The notes below the pieces were generated by a model, which saw nothing but the letters and a program-made list of their open reading frames with translations, made no database searches and was not told where the DNA came from. Of a DNA stretch of 64,000 bases, positions 39,691 through 52,595 are shown piece by piece. Source of the stretch: Rallus limicola (lineage: Eukaryota; Chordata; Aves; Gruiformes; Rallidae); NCBI GenBank assembly GCA_022605955.1, contig JAKCOZ010000018.1:5154001-5218000 (forward strand). Reading direction: 5' to 3'. The first letter of the stretch is position 1; each line of letters opens with the position of its first letter. The translations under genes were made by a program, and so were the position numbers.

Positions 39691-42600
39691 TGAAGCTTAA
39701 ACTGGAGTATTTTTTTTTCCTCTTAAGAATGACTTAAGATCCTGAGATGTCAAAAGTTTAATTTCATTTCTACATCGATCTAAGTTTACATCTAAGAAAT
39801 CTAACCCATTACATTTAAATGTAAATATATCTGTCTAAAGAATGTCTGCAGTGAACCTCCACTAAATTCTCAATTCAGGTAGCTAGAACTCAACCAAGTA
39901 CTGTAGAATTCTTATAAAAATGTGATATAGAAATGTTGCAAGATATCATATTTTTGTTCAGAGACTTAACTATGACCCTTGAATATTAAGAACACCACTA
40001 AAATATTCCACTTATGGGAAAAGTACGTGCCTCGAACATTCTCTACTACTACTGAAGGATATATTTGATAGAACCAGTCAAATGATTTTTTTTTTCCTTT
40101 GGAACATTTCAAGATTTCATCAATTTCATAATTTTTCACCTTCAAGACAGTCAAGGGTATCACTGTGAAAATTCTGCATTTATCCCATGATTTTGTAACC
40201 AGAGGTAATGGAAGAAACAGTTATCCACACCTAACTTAAAACTTCTGTTCTTTATTGCCTTCTAGGAGTTTTCCCATCTACTTGTCATTCTCTTCCCTCT
40301 CCCTCTTAAAAAGACAGTCCTTCTGATAGCAGGACCACCTTCCTTTGGGTCGCTGCCTTAAAAGCTGTGAAGTTGCCACAGAAGAATTCAAACAGTTCAG
40401 CAATGGTCTTATGAGATAAGTGATGTTAGTGTACAGACTGCTTTCAGAAATATTTCATATCCCTGAAGCCTGGGACAGTTGCTTCCTTCCTGTTAAAAAC
40501 AGGTTGCATAATTTCAAAACAAATGCACACCAGCACACTGTAAAGGCCCAATTATTTAAAAAAAAAAACAATAAACCCCACAAGCTCAGTAGCTGTCCCT
40601 GTAAAGGATCTACCATGATGTAGAAATGTTTTGCTTCATAGATCTTTGAGGTTCATAAGTTTGATAATGATAATATTAAAAGCCCTGGTGTTATAGGCCT
40701 TTTGCACTAGGCGAGAAGCTTCAAAGGGCAGTCAATGTGCTAAAGGAAGGACATTTTGCTCTGAAGAGATCATTTCCTCAACTCTTAAAAGAAAAGCAGG
40801 CTTTTCCCTTTGAAAACAGGTCCCACTTCAAGTAACACTTATTTCTGCATATCATCATTGGAACCACACTGGTAGCTATCTGAAACTATACTACGTACAG
40901 ACAAAACAAGAGTGAGGAATTGCAGAGGAGCTGTCAGACAATCATCAGTTGGCTCATCACTTGGCATTGTGGCTAGCCAATGGACTGTAGAATTTCAAAC
41001 AAACTCTTCTGATAGCCAAATATTGTCTATATTTTGAAACTGATATAGTGCAAAATCTGGTGATGAACCCCTTACTGAAGCATGCCATGTTGTTATCAGG
41101 TAAGTTTGCAAAGTTTTGTAATGCTTGTGTAAAGTCACCTTTGAATTTTTAGCTATAGTATAGCATGAACCATGAAAAAAGCTCTTTGAATTATTTTTTA
41201 AAATAATAGAAAGGCCAAGAAGAAACAATCGAGATTATGCAACAAGTTGAAGTCCTTCAGAACATCCTTCATATCTCATAAGACATCTTTCTTTGGGTAG
41301 TCCCAAAAAGTTGTGGTATGGTATGATGATCGGCCTTCATTGACATTCATAGGTCCTGGTGAGAAGGTACTGGATAAGCCACTGTTCAATGCTTGAAGAT
41401 TTGTTTTTCTACACTGTTGTGCTCCAGCCACCCTTAATTTTAGCAGAGATGTAACACTTTTTGTTCTTATGCTGCCTAGGATCCTTCATCATATGTCCTG
41501 CACTGTAAATGCAAAAAAACTCAGAAGAAGGTGGGGAAAGGTGGAAATGCATGGGGAGCAGCTGTGCCTGTCTCAGAATTCAGGACAACATCTGTGTCAC
41601 CTTTACTCTAACTCCTGGGTTTTCTCTTGTATATAAAAAATTGTTTCCCAATATCCATGATTTTGCTTCAATGTATTGATGAGAAAACTACTCAAACCAG
41701 CAGTCTAAATTTTCAAGGCATAGGTGGCTCACGCAGTAGCTTCAGAGATCAGAGCTACTGCCCTCTTGGTAGAGCAGCACAGCGACAGTAAACAACAATG
41801 GAATGTAGCATATAGGATCACTAAATGGCTTTATGTCTATAGTTACCTTTTCACAAGAACAGGATCACAGAGTGAATTAATTGACAATAAATTCTCAATT
41901 ATGAAACCAAAGTACTGGCAAATCTTCTCTCATCCCTTCTCATTCTTTCAATTTCCTTGTTGTCTGTGTACCACTGAAATACATGCATTTATTCTTGCTG
42001 CAGTACACTCTGAAAACTGCTATATCACTCATAACAAGGTACAATTTAGGTATATTCCCACATTTAATTATAAATGTTTGTGCTTGAATGTCAATGTAAG
42101 AAAACATCATCTTGTTACAATATACAAAGTTATTATATCACGGCCTTTCCTAAAATACCATTTACTAGAGCATGGCAGGTGGCAGACAGGAGGCTGAAAA
42201 CTGTAACAAGCAATTATATTACAGATTTTTTTTCCCCTTCAGTTTCATTAACTAAATTTCTTCATATTTTAATCTGATCTTTTTAATGTGTCAGGGCTGA
42301 CACCCCAGTGGACATGAAACTCAGAATGGTCATGGTTCAATGAATGCATCTATTTAATTTTTCTCTTCAACTAGTTTTAAAAATTAATTTATCTGATTGC
42401 TCAGGCTATTATATGAAATTTGTTGAATTTTGTGTATTACTAATAGGCACCTTCCTTTTGTTTGTGCCTCCTATTGCTTAGATGAGTGTTGGATTTTTTT
42501 TTAGCTGATGACTGATGAAAGAAATAATGAAACAGTGACAAAAGTCAATTCTGCCCAGCTCCCACAAGGCTTCAAGCAGATCTGGAGTTAAATGCAGAAG

Positions 42601-43563
42601 GAAGGCTTCAGAATGGTTTTCAAATACAGTTTTGAGGTACAGAACAATTTTCCTGATTCAGCTCTTGTCCATACCACACCACCATGTATCTGGCAGGGCT
42701 GCCAAAGCAAGAAAGCTGACAAAAAGTACACAGCAGTCAAAGGAGAAGAGATTATCACGTTTGTTTTTTCTTTTTTCAGGTGTGCTCAGAAAAAAAGAGA
42801 CAGATGTGTTTATCATCAACTCATACTGGAATATAGGAACTACCTAATGAATTCTAAATTCTAAAACATACTTATAAAGATTTCTTAGTTTTTCAGGGTT
42901 TGTAAAGTTTGTTGAGAGAACTGGAAAAAATCCAGTTAAAATAAGCACCTTTACAATATTTTCAGTTGATTTCTACATTTAATTTTTTGAACTATTTTTT
43001 TAAATTTCCTAAATCATGTATACATATTTCTTCCAAAGACACCTGTCAGAGGAACAAAATGGTTACATCTTTGATGGGAAATTAAACTTCTGAAAATTAC
43101 ATTTAACATTTAGTGAAATAATTCATAGGCATTGATAGAGGCTGGTTTTGATCCTAAGTAAATCTAGACTAGATATACTGAAGAGAATGAAATTGCATTA
43201 CTGCATGAATGATGACCACACTCGATCTTGTTTTACAGAATTGTATAAAGAGATACTGACAGAGACACTCCTGGCTGCTAAGTAGTAATTCCCTAACTGC
43301 TGAGGTTGCTGTAGTCAAAAGAACTCATCACTAGACAGATCAGAAAAATATCACATCTGAGGTCTTGTTTAATTTGGGAAAAAAGCATCCACCTTTCACC
43401 TCTTACACATCTACTTCCCTTTCCTTGGAGATTAGTGTTTGTCCTTGGTTTCATGCAAGTGTTTGGAAATAATTAACACTTATTTCATTTATATCTCTCA
43501 AGCTATACTCAACCCAATGAAATCAAATATGCAAATATTTTGGGTCCATAAGTCAATTGCAGT

Positions 43564-43579
43564 GTTATCATGTGATAAC
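43564..43579. repeat. inverted repeat, 7-bp arms, 2-nt spacer
   Basis: gttatca and tgataac flank tg. It is followed at once by a gttaattaat stretch. Small palindrome of unknown relevance. Confidence 0.8.
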
Positions 43580-44551
43580 ATGTGTTAATTAATGTGTTTA
43601 ACCCAAGCATGCCACGACTGCTTCTCTTGACGGAAAGAATAATTCCTGGTCTCTTGAGGGCTGTGCAATTTACTAAGTATAGCTCACTATATAGAAACTG
43701 ATCTAAAAAGAGATGTTACAGTAGATTTACAGTAGCTACTCCACATTTTTTCCTTTGCATTCCAAAAGTAAATCAGTTCCCCTGAGCTGTACAAGTTATA
43801 GATAAGGATGGACCAAAACTTTTAGATTTCACATTTGTGAGATGAAATATAATGCTTTTCACATCACTAAGCCTTGCCTAGAGACTATCAGTCCCTTCAG
43901 ACTTGCCCAAAACTCAAGTAAATTATGAGTTTGAAGGATTACAACTGTCATCTTCATCTATTACGCAGGTAAAAGATTCATATTTCAATTCTTGGTTATC
44001 TTTGCATACAGTTCAATGCTATATTGTCCTGCCACCTACTAATCAAGATTTGGAGAAAAGATGAATCTTCCCAAGTCCAACATGTATTTTTCTCTTATCG
44101 CAGCAGCACAGTGTGAGAGAAGTGTTGATGCTGCCACTAGAAAAACTTTGGTTTTTAAGGGGATACATAAGATATCTAAAAATTTTGTTCCTGAACAAAA
44201 CTAACTGTGTAAGGTTAACCGGTTGGGAGCCTTTTATTACTTCTATTAGTAGGATTTAAAAAGAAAGAAAACAGAAAAGGACTTTTGGAGTTGACATTGC
44301 AGACAACTTGTTCTTCTAAAACAAAAGGGGGTTGTTTATTAAACTACCGCATTTGAAGTCATTAACTCATTATAGTTCTGGGTGCTAAATGTTGAACAAA
44401 ATACACTTACTAAATAACGAACAACTTAATTATATGCAATAACATGTTAGCATTTCAAATTGCTAAAATGTTAATAAAACAGGGTCACCAGGACTCAATC
44501 ATATTCCATGACTTGTGTGGAAAATCAGATTTCCAGTTTTATAATTCCTCA

Positions 44552-44623
44552 TCTGGACTAATCCTGACCTGGAATGTCTCCAAGGATTGCTTCCAACCCC
44601 TACAGTTTTGGGATCCTGTGATT
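44552..44623 (+). mobile_element. CR1 LINE 3'-end remnant, sense
   Basis: The wording tctggacta...cttccaacccctacag...cctgtgatt follows the characteristic 3' end of avian CR1 elements. That end reads roughly 'ggactagatgacctc...ccttccaacccctac...tctgtgatt' before the terminal 8-bp repeats. Only the tail is recognisable, as usual for 5'-truncated CR1 copies. A T-rich run follows. The part just upstream (44480-44551) may also belong but is too decayed for me to align. Identification is from memory of the family. Confidence 0.65.
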
Positions 44624-45440
44624 TTTTTTTTATATGTATATTTTTCAGCTTAAGTTCTTTTCTGAATAGCAGAGAAAAAATATGGTTTGAAATTAAACAA
44701 GGAGGAGAACTAGAGCTTGTGGTTGTTTGATATTGCTATACAAAGAAAAAACCCAAGCAATACTTATTCTGGATCAAAAAAACAGACATATTCTACTTAT
44801 TTTCCTATCCTAAAGACTGCAGAGACCAGGTCATTCATACATTGCACTGGTAGTCAACTTTTCATATATTACCTATAGCTTCTCAGATCTAAATATTTAA
44901 CAGCTACATTAGAAAGTGAGGAAAAGTTTGTTGCAGACAACTCTCAGAGAAAGAAGGAATTAATTATGCATCATTATTTGGTCACAGACTTTCTTCTAAC
45001 TTTATCTTCAGTGTTAAGCTGAAAGGAAGGGCAACTTTCAGCTGCCCTTTTCAACATATTAGCCCCAATTCCATTTCCCAAATATGTTATCAATATGGTA
45101 ATTCTACATTTTCCCATCTGTAGACAGTCCAGTCTTCATAAAGGTAGCATTATTGCTACAAATATACTGGGGGGAAACTATTTCAATTACTAGGAGACTA
45201 TGCAACTCCAAGCCTATTTATTTCAATTTATTCAACTGTCTTGATATATTTGTGCATAGAACTTTTATAAAGAATGAATAAATTCACCTTGAAATTGTAC
45301 CAATTGACTTTGGCTGGGCTACGCTGCACGATAGAATCAGAATCACTTTTGAAATAAGCCCTGACAATGCTGATCAAAACAAAGTGGCTACTCATTTATT
45401 AAAGTGACAGCTCAGCAATGGTTTCAAGCTAAAGGATGAC

Positions 45441-45485
45441 GTGGCCCGGGGTGTTAGCTGTGGCCTGGGGTGATAGCTGTGGCCA
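45441..45485. repeat. 19-bp GC-rich tandem repeat, about 2.4 copies
   Basis: gtggcccggggtgttagct (45441-45459) and gtggcctggggtgatagct (45460-45478) differ at two positions. A partial third copy, gtggcca, follows. The array lies in an isolated GC-richer patch. Confidence 0.92.
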
Positions 45486-46609
45486 GAAGCTTTTTTGCCA
45501 GTTGCGCACTCTGAAGCTGCATCTGACGGTGTGACATTTCCTAGGGCTTCTGCACCTGCCTGGATGTCAAGCAGCTGGTGTGAGCACTGTCACCAATTTC
45601 AGATTGTTATTCCACGACTGACAAGTTTGCCCTGAGACTACATACACAAAATTGATCCTTTTTCCCTTTGTGATGAGCAATCTAGTCATGGATGAAGTAT
45701 CGTCGGTCAGACATATACAGAAAATGCACAAAGTGCCAACGTTACTGATTTACCATACAACTTCACACCAACTGAAATGAATCATCACTGGAAACACAAT
45801 ATAAAACATGAGATGTTGGAAAGTTTCAGCCTAAGAACTTGAGTTTCTGGGATTTATAAAGCAATAGGTTTAGTGGTATTCTCCTTTGAATGTTCAAGTA
45901 CAGGATTGCTATAGCAACCCATATCCTGATTTAAAATCAATAGCAATTCAGGCAAGACAAGCTGTTAAAGCAGTGTAACAGGTAGGAATGTGCTTCCTCA
46001 GTCCATTGTAAGTATTGCTACAATGGAAGTTTAAGTTAAAGGAGGAATCACAAACTTCCTATATGATTTTGGAAAACAAGGTAAGGGACAAGAAGGATGA
46101 ATAACAGCAAATCTGGATTTGAGAAAGGGCTTAACCAAAAGCAGCAGAGCTCATGAGCAAGTGAAACAAAGACTCCAGACTGCACTCTTTCTGCTTTTTT
46201 TAAAAAACAGTTGAGCTTGAGTATATCTGTACTTTCCTGAAAAGTCAGGTTTAGCTTTCCTGTTGTGCAGAAGTCCTATAAAATGCAGCCACAGCAGTTC
46301 TTCTCCATTGAGGCATTCTGAATGGAAAGCCCAGCAAGGCAAAATTAGAATGAGGTTGCATACAAGTTTCACTGTTTCTTTCACTATGAGCAGAATGTGG
46401 TGTTGGAACTAATATATTATGTCTATTTGAAGCTATTATTAAATGCTGACAGTTCTAAAATTAATATAATGCAGGAAGGAAATTTCTCCTGTTAAATTTT
46501 AAAATAGCCAGTTATCTGGTAATTTACTTTTCCTTCTTAGCACTTTTAATTTCAGGTTTCACAGGTGTATAGCCTAAGAGTCCAACTAAAAATAAAAAAG
46601 GGAAATACA

Positions 46610-46625
46610 ATCATATCGATATGAT
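46610..46625. repeat. perfect 16-bp palindrome
   Basis: atcatatcgatatgat equals its own reverse complement, centred on a ClaI-type atcgat core. A CpG sits at its centre in CpG-poor DNA. No flanking gene explains it. Confidence 0.95.
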
Positions 46626-46869
46626 ATGCTTAAGTTCAGGCTAGTATCTCATGAAAGTAGTGTGGAAGATTAGCATATCTGTCAACTATCAGTGTTTTCC
46701 AAAGGGAAACTTCCCAGTCTAAAAATACATGCACTTTTTGTGCATGTTAAGATTTCACCACCAAAAAGCAGAGGTTTCAGTTTGCACATACAAATGTATT
46801 ACGCGTGTGTCACAGTAAGCTTTTTCCAAGTTAGCTTCCTTAGTTTTTCTGCCTTCTCTTACACATCTA

Positions 46870-47430
46870 TTACATAGGCCCTGCTCTGTTCTCTGGTACA
46901 CACATACCCACCAGACTGTCCAAGAAAGAAGAGAAGCAATGGGCATCGGTACAAAAATCCAGTCCATCAATTTGTAGGTGACTTTCTGATTTAGAAATAC
47001 TCTAAATACCCCTGATAGATTTTTTTTCTTCCACAAATCTGTTCAACTGTTTTCTGAACCCACAGCAATATTTAACATCCACAACATGCTGCATCAATGA
47101 GTTTCACCAATCAGTAATCTGTTGTATGAAAAAGTATTTGCTCATGATTGCTTTGAATTTTGCCACGTGTTTGCTTCATTTAACACCTTGCCCTCCTTCA
47201 TTGGGACTGACTGCAAGTGGTTCAGTCCCTTTGGATCCTCACATCACTCTTGACTGCATAAAACTATTGCAGTGCCTATCTCTCCTGAAGGCTGAAGAAT
47301 CCTCACCTTAGTTGATTCAATATTTCCTCGCTCCTTTTCTCTATCCCTTTTCAGTAATCACTATATTCTCATAGACAAACTTTACTTTATCCATGCCTGT
47401 ATAGTGTTGAGAGTTACAAACCCCTCTGGG
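46870..47430 (-). mobile_element. decayed CR1-type LINE fragment, antisense, 3' part
   Basis: On the minus strand the segment around 47126-47010 reads ttcatacaacagattactga, then actcattgatgcagcatgtt, then gtggatgttaaatattgctg. This follows the amniote CR1 3' region, where '...ttcacacaacgcatagtt..ctggaactcattgcc..aggatgttgtgg' is typical. The segment toward 47340 (minus: gaggattcttcagcctt) matches the neighbouring upstream wording near the end of the CR1 second reading frame. The segment toward 46870 resembles the 3' untranslated tail. A 93-codon minus frame (46755-47036) overlaps it and is explained by the repeat. The copy is old, with diffuse ends, and belongs to a different lineage from the short sense copies. 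Identified from memory. Confidence 0.65.
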
Positions 47431-47862
47431 GTCTAAGCTAGAAGTCCAGTGACTCTGGATATTAAGCTGGCTGGGAATTTTACAAAGGCTCTTCTGTCTG
47501 GACATCTCAAACCATTCATGCACTTAAAGGAAATCTAAAATTGTAGAGAAAAGAGCTAAAGTGAGAATTACAAGTAAGCTTTGTTCTGTCCTGACTCCTT
47601 GAAACTTTTTCTGGTTTCCATAGATGTTTATGGCAAATTGCAAGTATTCTTCAAACAGCTTCAGTCTAAACTTCACGATAAAAACACTTTTGTGGTGTGC
47701 AGCCCACAACAGTTGATAATAAGAAGCACTTATTTACTTATAAAAAGGAAGTACTATCTTAGGAAATTATAATATATGTCAGTGAAGGAATGAATACCAA
47801 TTCTCACTGATATGCCTTTGCACCACTGCTTCAAATAACGAGCACAAACTGAACACCCACTC

Positions 47863-47900
47863 AAAATATATATTTAATATTAAAATATATATTTAACATT
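47863..47900. repeat. 19-bp AT-rich tandem duplication
   Basis: aaaatatatatttaatatt is followed by aaaatatatatttaacatt, with one difference. Local slippage duplication. Confidence 0.93.
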
Positions 47901-50900
47901 ATTCAATCTATCAACATTGCAAGATAAAATTACAGTATGCATCAACCTTCTCATACCTATGAAGCTGAATAAACCATTATGCATTCCAGTGTTAAGGACT
48001 GTAGAAGTTCCCTACTACCATGGGAAACCCTTCTGACAATAAACATGATGCTTTTAGGTAAAAGGTAGAAGGAAAATTGGCTAGTAGAACTACATCAAGA
48101 AATAAATAAAAAACTAAGATCCTCCCCACAGCTCATTAAATCTTCAGTCTGGTTTTGAATTAACTCTTCCTGCAGCTTGCATCTTGGCACAGGACATTTC
48201 TATTGCCCTAAGTTTATTCATCCCATCAATCCTAAATTTATCTACAGGAGGTAGATAACCCTTTGTTCTTTTTATGAGCAATAAATAATTTTACTTGAGC
48301 CTTTCTGGGAAAATGTCCAGGCATTGCATCTGCGTTAAGTCATAAGGTTTCCAAAGACAGTGGGGGGGAGAAAAATCATTATCATTTTTGACCCCTGGTG
48401 CAAACAGTGTCCTCAGGGTTATTAGGTGTTCCTGTCTGGCAACAGTAAAGCTTCGTATTTCAGCCTATACTTGTTTAGTAAATTATTTGAACTCTCTTGG
48501 TGTTTTCACATTTAGAGAGCTACACTGGGGAAAGAAATTTCATTTTAACAAAGACCACAGAAAATAATGTGCAGGAGAAAAGAGCACCAAGCTTTCTTCC
48601 TCAACCACTAGCAAATCTGAGTTACATTCACTACCTCATAGGCAAAAAGGACAGTGTCCTAATTTTTCCCCCTCCAAAAGAATGTCTGGCCCTATGAACA
48701 GCCCTGTATTTTTCCTATTCATCTCTCAGACATTCACACCAGAAAGCAGAGAAGTAGCAGTGTCTTATTCCAGGCCACCTCAATCTACTTGTGATTCACA
48801 GTCATACAGTGCTTAGCTATGGGACATTCTGCAATCTCTATTACTGCCAGCTTTTTCTTGACATGTAAACTTTTTTGGCAATAAGCATTCATTTTTTTTC
48901 CTTGTTTTGGGCTTCTTTTCTACAATGGATAAATCCTTGCTGATTTTCTCTTGCAGCATATTTCTATGTGCACTTTATTCACACTGATTCTTCAGAAAAA
49001 GGTATTTGAGGTGAAAAGGGTGAAAGAACCCACATTCTTTTACGGAAAACAATGCAGGTTAGTTGCTGACATGCAGACCCCTGTTAGGTTATATTTACTC
49101 ACAAGGGATACTACAGTCTTCCTAACTCTTTGAATGCCTATCTCTGTATTTTTTGCTCCCTCCAAGTTAAGTTGCTGGTGTACAGTTTCAACTAGTGTCA
49201 GGTTTCTCGTAGATTTCTTTTAAAGTTCATAGTGTCAGCTTTATAAACCACCCAATAACAGCAGCAATTTAGCTTAATTGTCTTCTTGCAGGTGTCAGAA
49301 ATCAGCTCATAATTGTTCATGGAAGTCTGCCCTCTTAGAAGAGCAAACTCTGATCTTTTCACTATAGCTAGTAAGTACTAGCATAACTTGACAACCACAC
49401 CGCTACAATTTGTCATTTACTTTTGGCAGGTTTACAATCGCCATTTACATCATAACTGGAACATCACACACCAACACTTCTATTACTTTCATTCCTTGTC
49501 CTGACTAGTACAAATGTAAGAGCATTTGATGGCACCTCATTCCTCCTTGCATGACATACGCAAGTTCAGAAACCCATTGCTCATTCTTGGTGATGCTTCC
49601 CTTTTCCTTACACTGAAGTTATTCCTTACATTTTTCTTTATTACTCACAGCAATAAACATCTTCTTTCCATAATGCCTAGTTTTATTACTGTGCTTGAGT
49701 AAGTTCCCTGCAAGAAAATAGAGGCAGCATGCTGTGATTTAAAAACTGTGTCCATGTTTGCAGTTAACTCATTCAGTCTCAGAGATCACTCTGCATGTGT
49801 CTATGCATATCTAGTAAGTACTTTAGTGGAAAAGAGATTTTGCACAATCTGGAAATGCCCAGGAGGCAAATTGTTTCATTAAAGTTCATAGTCAAAATCA
49901 ACTTTGCAGGGGAAGGGTTATCTGTCTTTTCCCAAGTCCTTATTACAGCCTGACAGCTTGTGAAAAAACCCCGGTTAAACAATCCCTTCATGTATGTTTA
50001 GCAGCTGACAGATTTCTAGGGCATGGGGGTTTTTGTCTGGGTTTTTTGTTGTTGTGATTTGTTGGGGTTTTTTTTCTACATTTCTGTTTAGTAGAACTAC
50101 AAATCACAGCAGGGGTCAGTTAGTGTAACTGTAAACGTTTTTATGGTTGTCAGGTAGGTTTTATCCTTTAAAGCACCATGTAACATCTTGTATTGAAATG
50201 TAAGCAGTTCCCTATTACCACATTCTGACCTTTGGGATACTAAATTTTTCGTAAGGAAAGGTTAGTTTTAATTCACTATGTGAATGCACAAAACCATGTG
50301 TGACAGTCTTCTAAGTCCAAGCCCTGGGGTCTGACCCCCCAGCTTCAACCCAGGCTCCTGAGAGAAGCACTCCCTGCCTTCCCCAAAGCCCCTTGACCTC
50401 TGCGGCTCCCCAGGGACAGCTGGGACAGAGGTGTTTGAACATCTTCCCTTTCCCCCTCAGAGGCAAAATTTTCTACTTGCCTTAATACAAGCAGTGCCTA
50501 CAAATATCACAAATGGCACTCATTTATTTCTCTGGAAGGGAATGGGCTGAGAGCACTACGCTCACATTCTTCTCCCTAATTTAGAACTATTCAGAATAAA
50601 ATGATGAGTTTATTGTGTTTTGGGTTTTTTTTCTTTGATACTTAAAGGTTTACATTCTTTCATTTCTAGAAGGTTCATATAGCCCCTATGACCATGGTGA
50701 ATCTATCTGATTGCACTAAAACAGTAAAACTCAAACTACCTTCTTCATTATGCCCCTTTTTCCCTTGACTGAATATTTGCACGATGACAGAGTTAGTGTC
50801 CCCTGATCTCTCAAGGATTAAACTGCACCTCACTTGGTAATATACAATAGTAGTCATCCAGAATGCCCAAAGCATTCTTCTCCCTTTTTATCCTCTTAGG

Positions 50901-51980
50901 ATTATATTTTGTTCTTTAGAGTCCAGAATTCATTGAAATGGCAAGACAGACTGAAGAATGATTTCTTCAGGGCTGCTAATTGAAATATTGGGTTTAAACG
51001 CTTTTGACAGTAGACATCTAGACTTACTTATTGCCTTTGCTACCCAATACCCCTCATTCTTACCTGACTTGCCAATAAATACACTAAAACCAATTCTGTC
51101 CCAAACTCACCTACACAGCCACACACAATCCACATCAATACAGCATACTCCTTGCCTGAGCTAACTTCAGGACAGACAACTCAATTTCAAATATCCATTC
51201 TAGGTTAATTTCTTACACATAAAAGTCTATTTGCCCTATTCCTTTATTCTTCTCCTTTCATGCCTAGAACATTACTTGAATTACATCCAAACAAAAAGAC
51301 TGAGACTGCCACACACAAAAAAAATTCTTAAAAAGCTGAAATCTTAAAATATTGTTTCAGTGGTAAAATACTGCTGTCATGCTGAAAGCTAAGAATGAGT
51401 TATGCATGATATGGATGAAACAGTGATTATACACTCACTATTCTTTTTATGCATTGAAAATGTTGTACAGTGAATGGGGCAGCAAAAGGTTTTTTCAATT
51501 TCAAGCAATGAAAAACTTTTACCTTTCAAAATATCTCGCAAAAGCACTTTAAGCCTCTGAACAGCTAAGAGACTAGTGAGTAGGGAAATTGGTTCAGATG
51601 ATGCAGTCCCAGAATTAAGTGGGACTTCTTTTTGACAATGAAGCTAAAGAATTTTTCTTGATTGTGTGTTGCACTTCAGCTTTTCCAATGAAAATTAAAT
51701 TATTAACTAGGTCAGAAAGACCGAGTTGATAATCACGGAAGTTCCATGGATGAATATTTAATCGCTAATAGTTCCTTTTTACAAAGAAAGAAGAAGTTCC
51801 AATATGGGAGACAGAAAGGTCTTGCCCAGAAGGCAAAAACTGGACAGGATACCAAGGTGAAATGTGGATGACGCAAAAGAAAGCCCTTATCTGAAGCAGG
51901 GCCAGCCTCTACTGGTACCCACCCACCATCTGGACAGCTTTGATGTGGATTCTGAAACAGATCTATTCCCACACCTGCTC

Positions 51981-51994
51981 TTTTTTTTTTTTTT
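51981..51994. repeat. poly-T tract (T14)
   Basis: Uninterrupted run of 14 T. It encodes the poly-Lys run in a 115-codon minus-strand frame (51733-52080), which I consider chance. Confidence 0.95.
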
Positions 51995-52579
51995 CCTGGC
52001 ACATAAACTTTCTTGAGAAAGAGCACATAGTCTAAGAAAGCATGATCAATTCTGTTTGTAATATATCTCTCATTTTTCATATGAATGCTGATGCGTAAAC
52101 ATTTACTTAAGTAACGACTTGCTTTGTGTGCAAATGACTACTACAATAAAGCACTTAGAAAAACAGATCAGCAGTGTTTTCAGTAAGAATGAAAACATGT
52201 TTGATAAATAATTCATTTATACCTACTGTGCATAATAATCGCTCTTCTTAAGCCAGTGTTTCTTGGAAAAAATCATCAGCCAACAATTTTTCTGGAAATA
52301 TGACATGTGGCCTGTTTCACACTGGGAAAAATCTGAACATTCATAAATAAGGGATCTGGGATTAATTTTAAAAAAATAAAATTCTTGGATTTGTTGCACT
52401 TTTTACTTTTTACAGAGCATCTTCTCCAGATTCTACTTAAACACATATATGTATGCTTGATAAGGCTTCTGCCTCTGTATGTATACATCATAGCTGCATA
52501 CCTGTACCATCCTTGTACACAATCCTGACATTCAAAGATATGTCATAGATGTTCAGGAGCTGTTGAACTATATGGGCAG

Positions 52580-52595
52580 AAAAAAAAAAAAAAAA
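52580..52595. repeat. poly-A tract (A16)
   Basis: Uninterrupted run of 16 A. Simple sequence. Confidence 0.95.

Larger units (their letters stand above)
30611..44551. other. AT-rich noncoding DNA, no gene recognised
   Basis: No gene could be supported. The longest open frame in the window lies here (plus strand 41724-42197, 157 codons). It has no recognisable domain, unremarkable composition and no detectable promoter or splice context, so I consider it chance. The stretch contains poly-T tracts, a 21-bp tandem duplication, a G-run cluster at 36.72 kb and a homeodomain-core-rich patch at 39.43-39.69 kb. It also contains a possibly once-coding minus-strand stretch near 41.0-41.5 kb, discussed under findings. 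Confidence 0.6.
44624..46869. other. AT-rich noncoding DNA, no gene recognised
   Basis: Nothing coding is recognised. It includes a GC-richer patch at about 45420-45600 with a 19-bp duplication, and a 16-bp perfect palindrome at 46610, both listed separately. Confidence 0.6.

Noticed and set aside
41724..42197. Longest open frame in the window (157 codons, plus strand)
   Set aside because: No domain, signal or transmembrane pattern is recognised. A second frame overlaps its end (42074-42277), and no splice or promoter context is visible. A single frame of this length is plausible by chance in 64 kb.
46661..46682. Possible U6 snRNA-like word (gaagattagcat)
   Set aside because: Only about 12 bases agree with U6, and the flanking U6 5' and 3' parts are absent. 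Chance match.
46755..47036. 93-codon minus-strand open frame
   Set aside because: It lies largely in the 3' tail of an antisense CR1 fragment and is explained by the repeat.
51733..52080. 115-codon minus-strand open frame with a Lys run
   Set aside because: The Lys run is only the T14 tract read on the other strand. The rest matches nothing I recognise.
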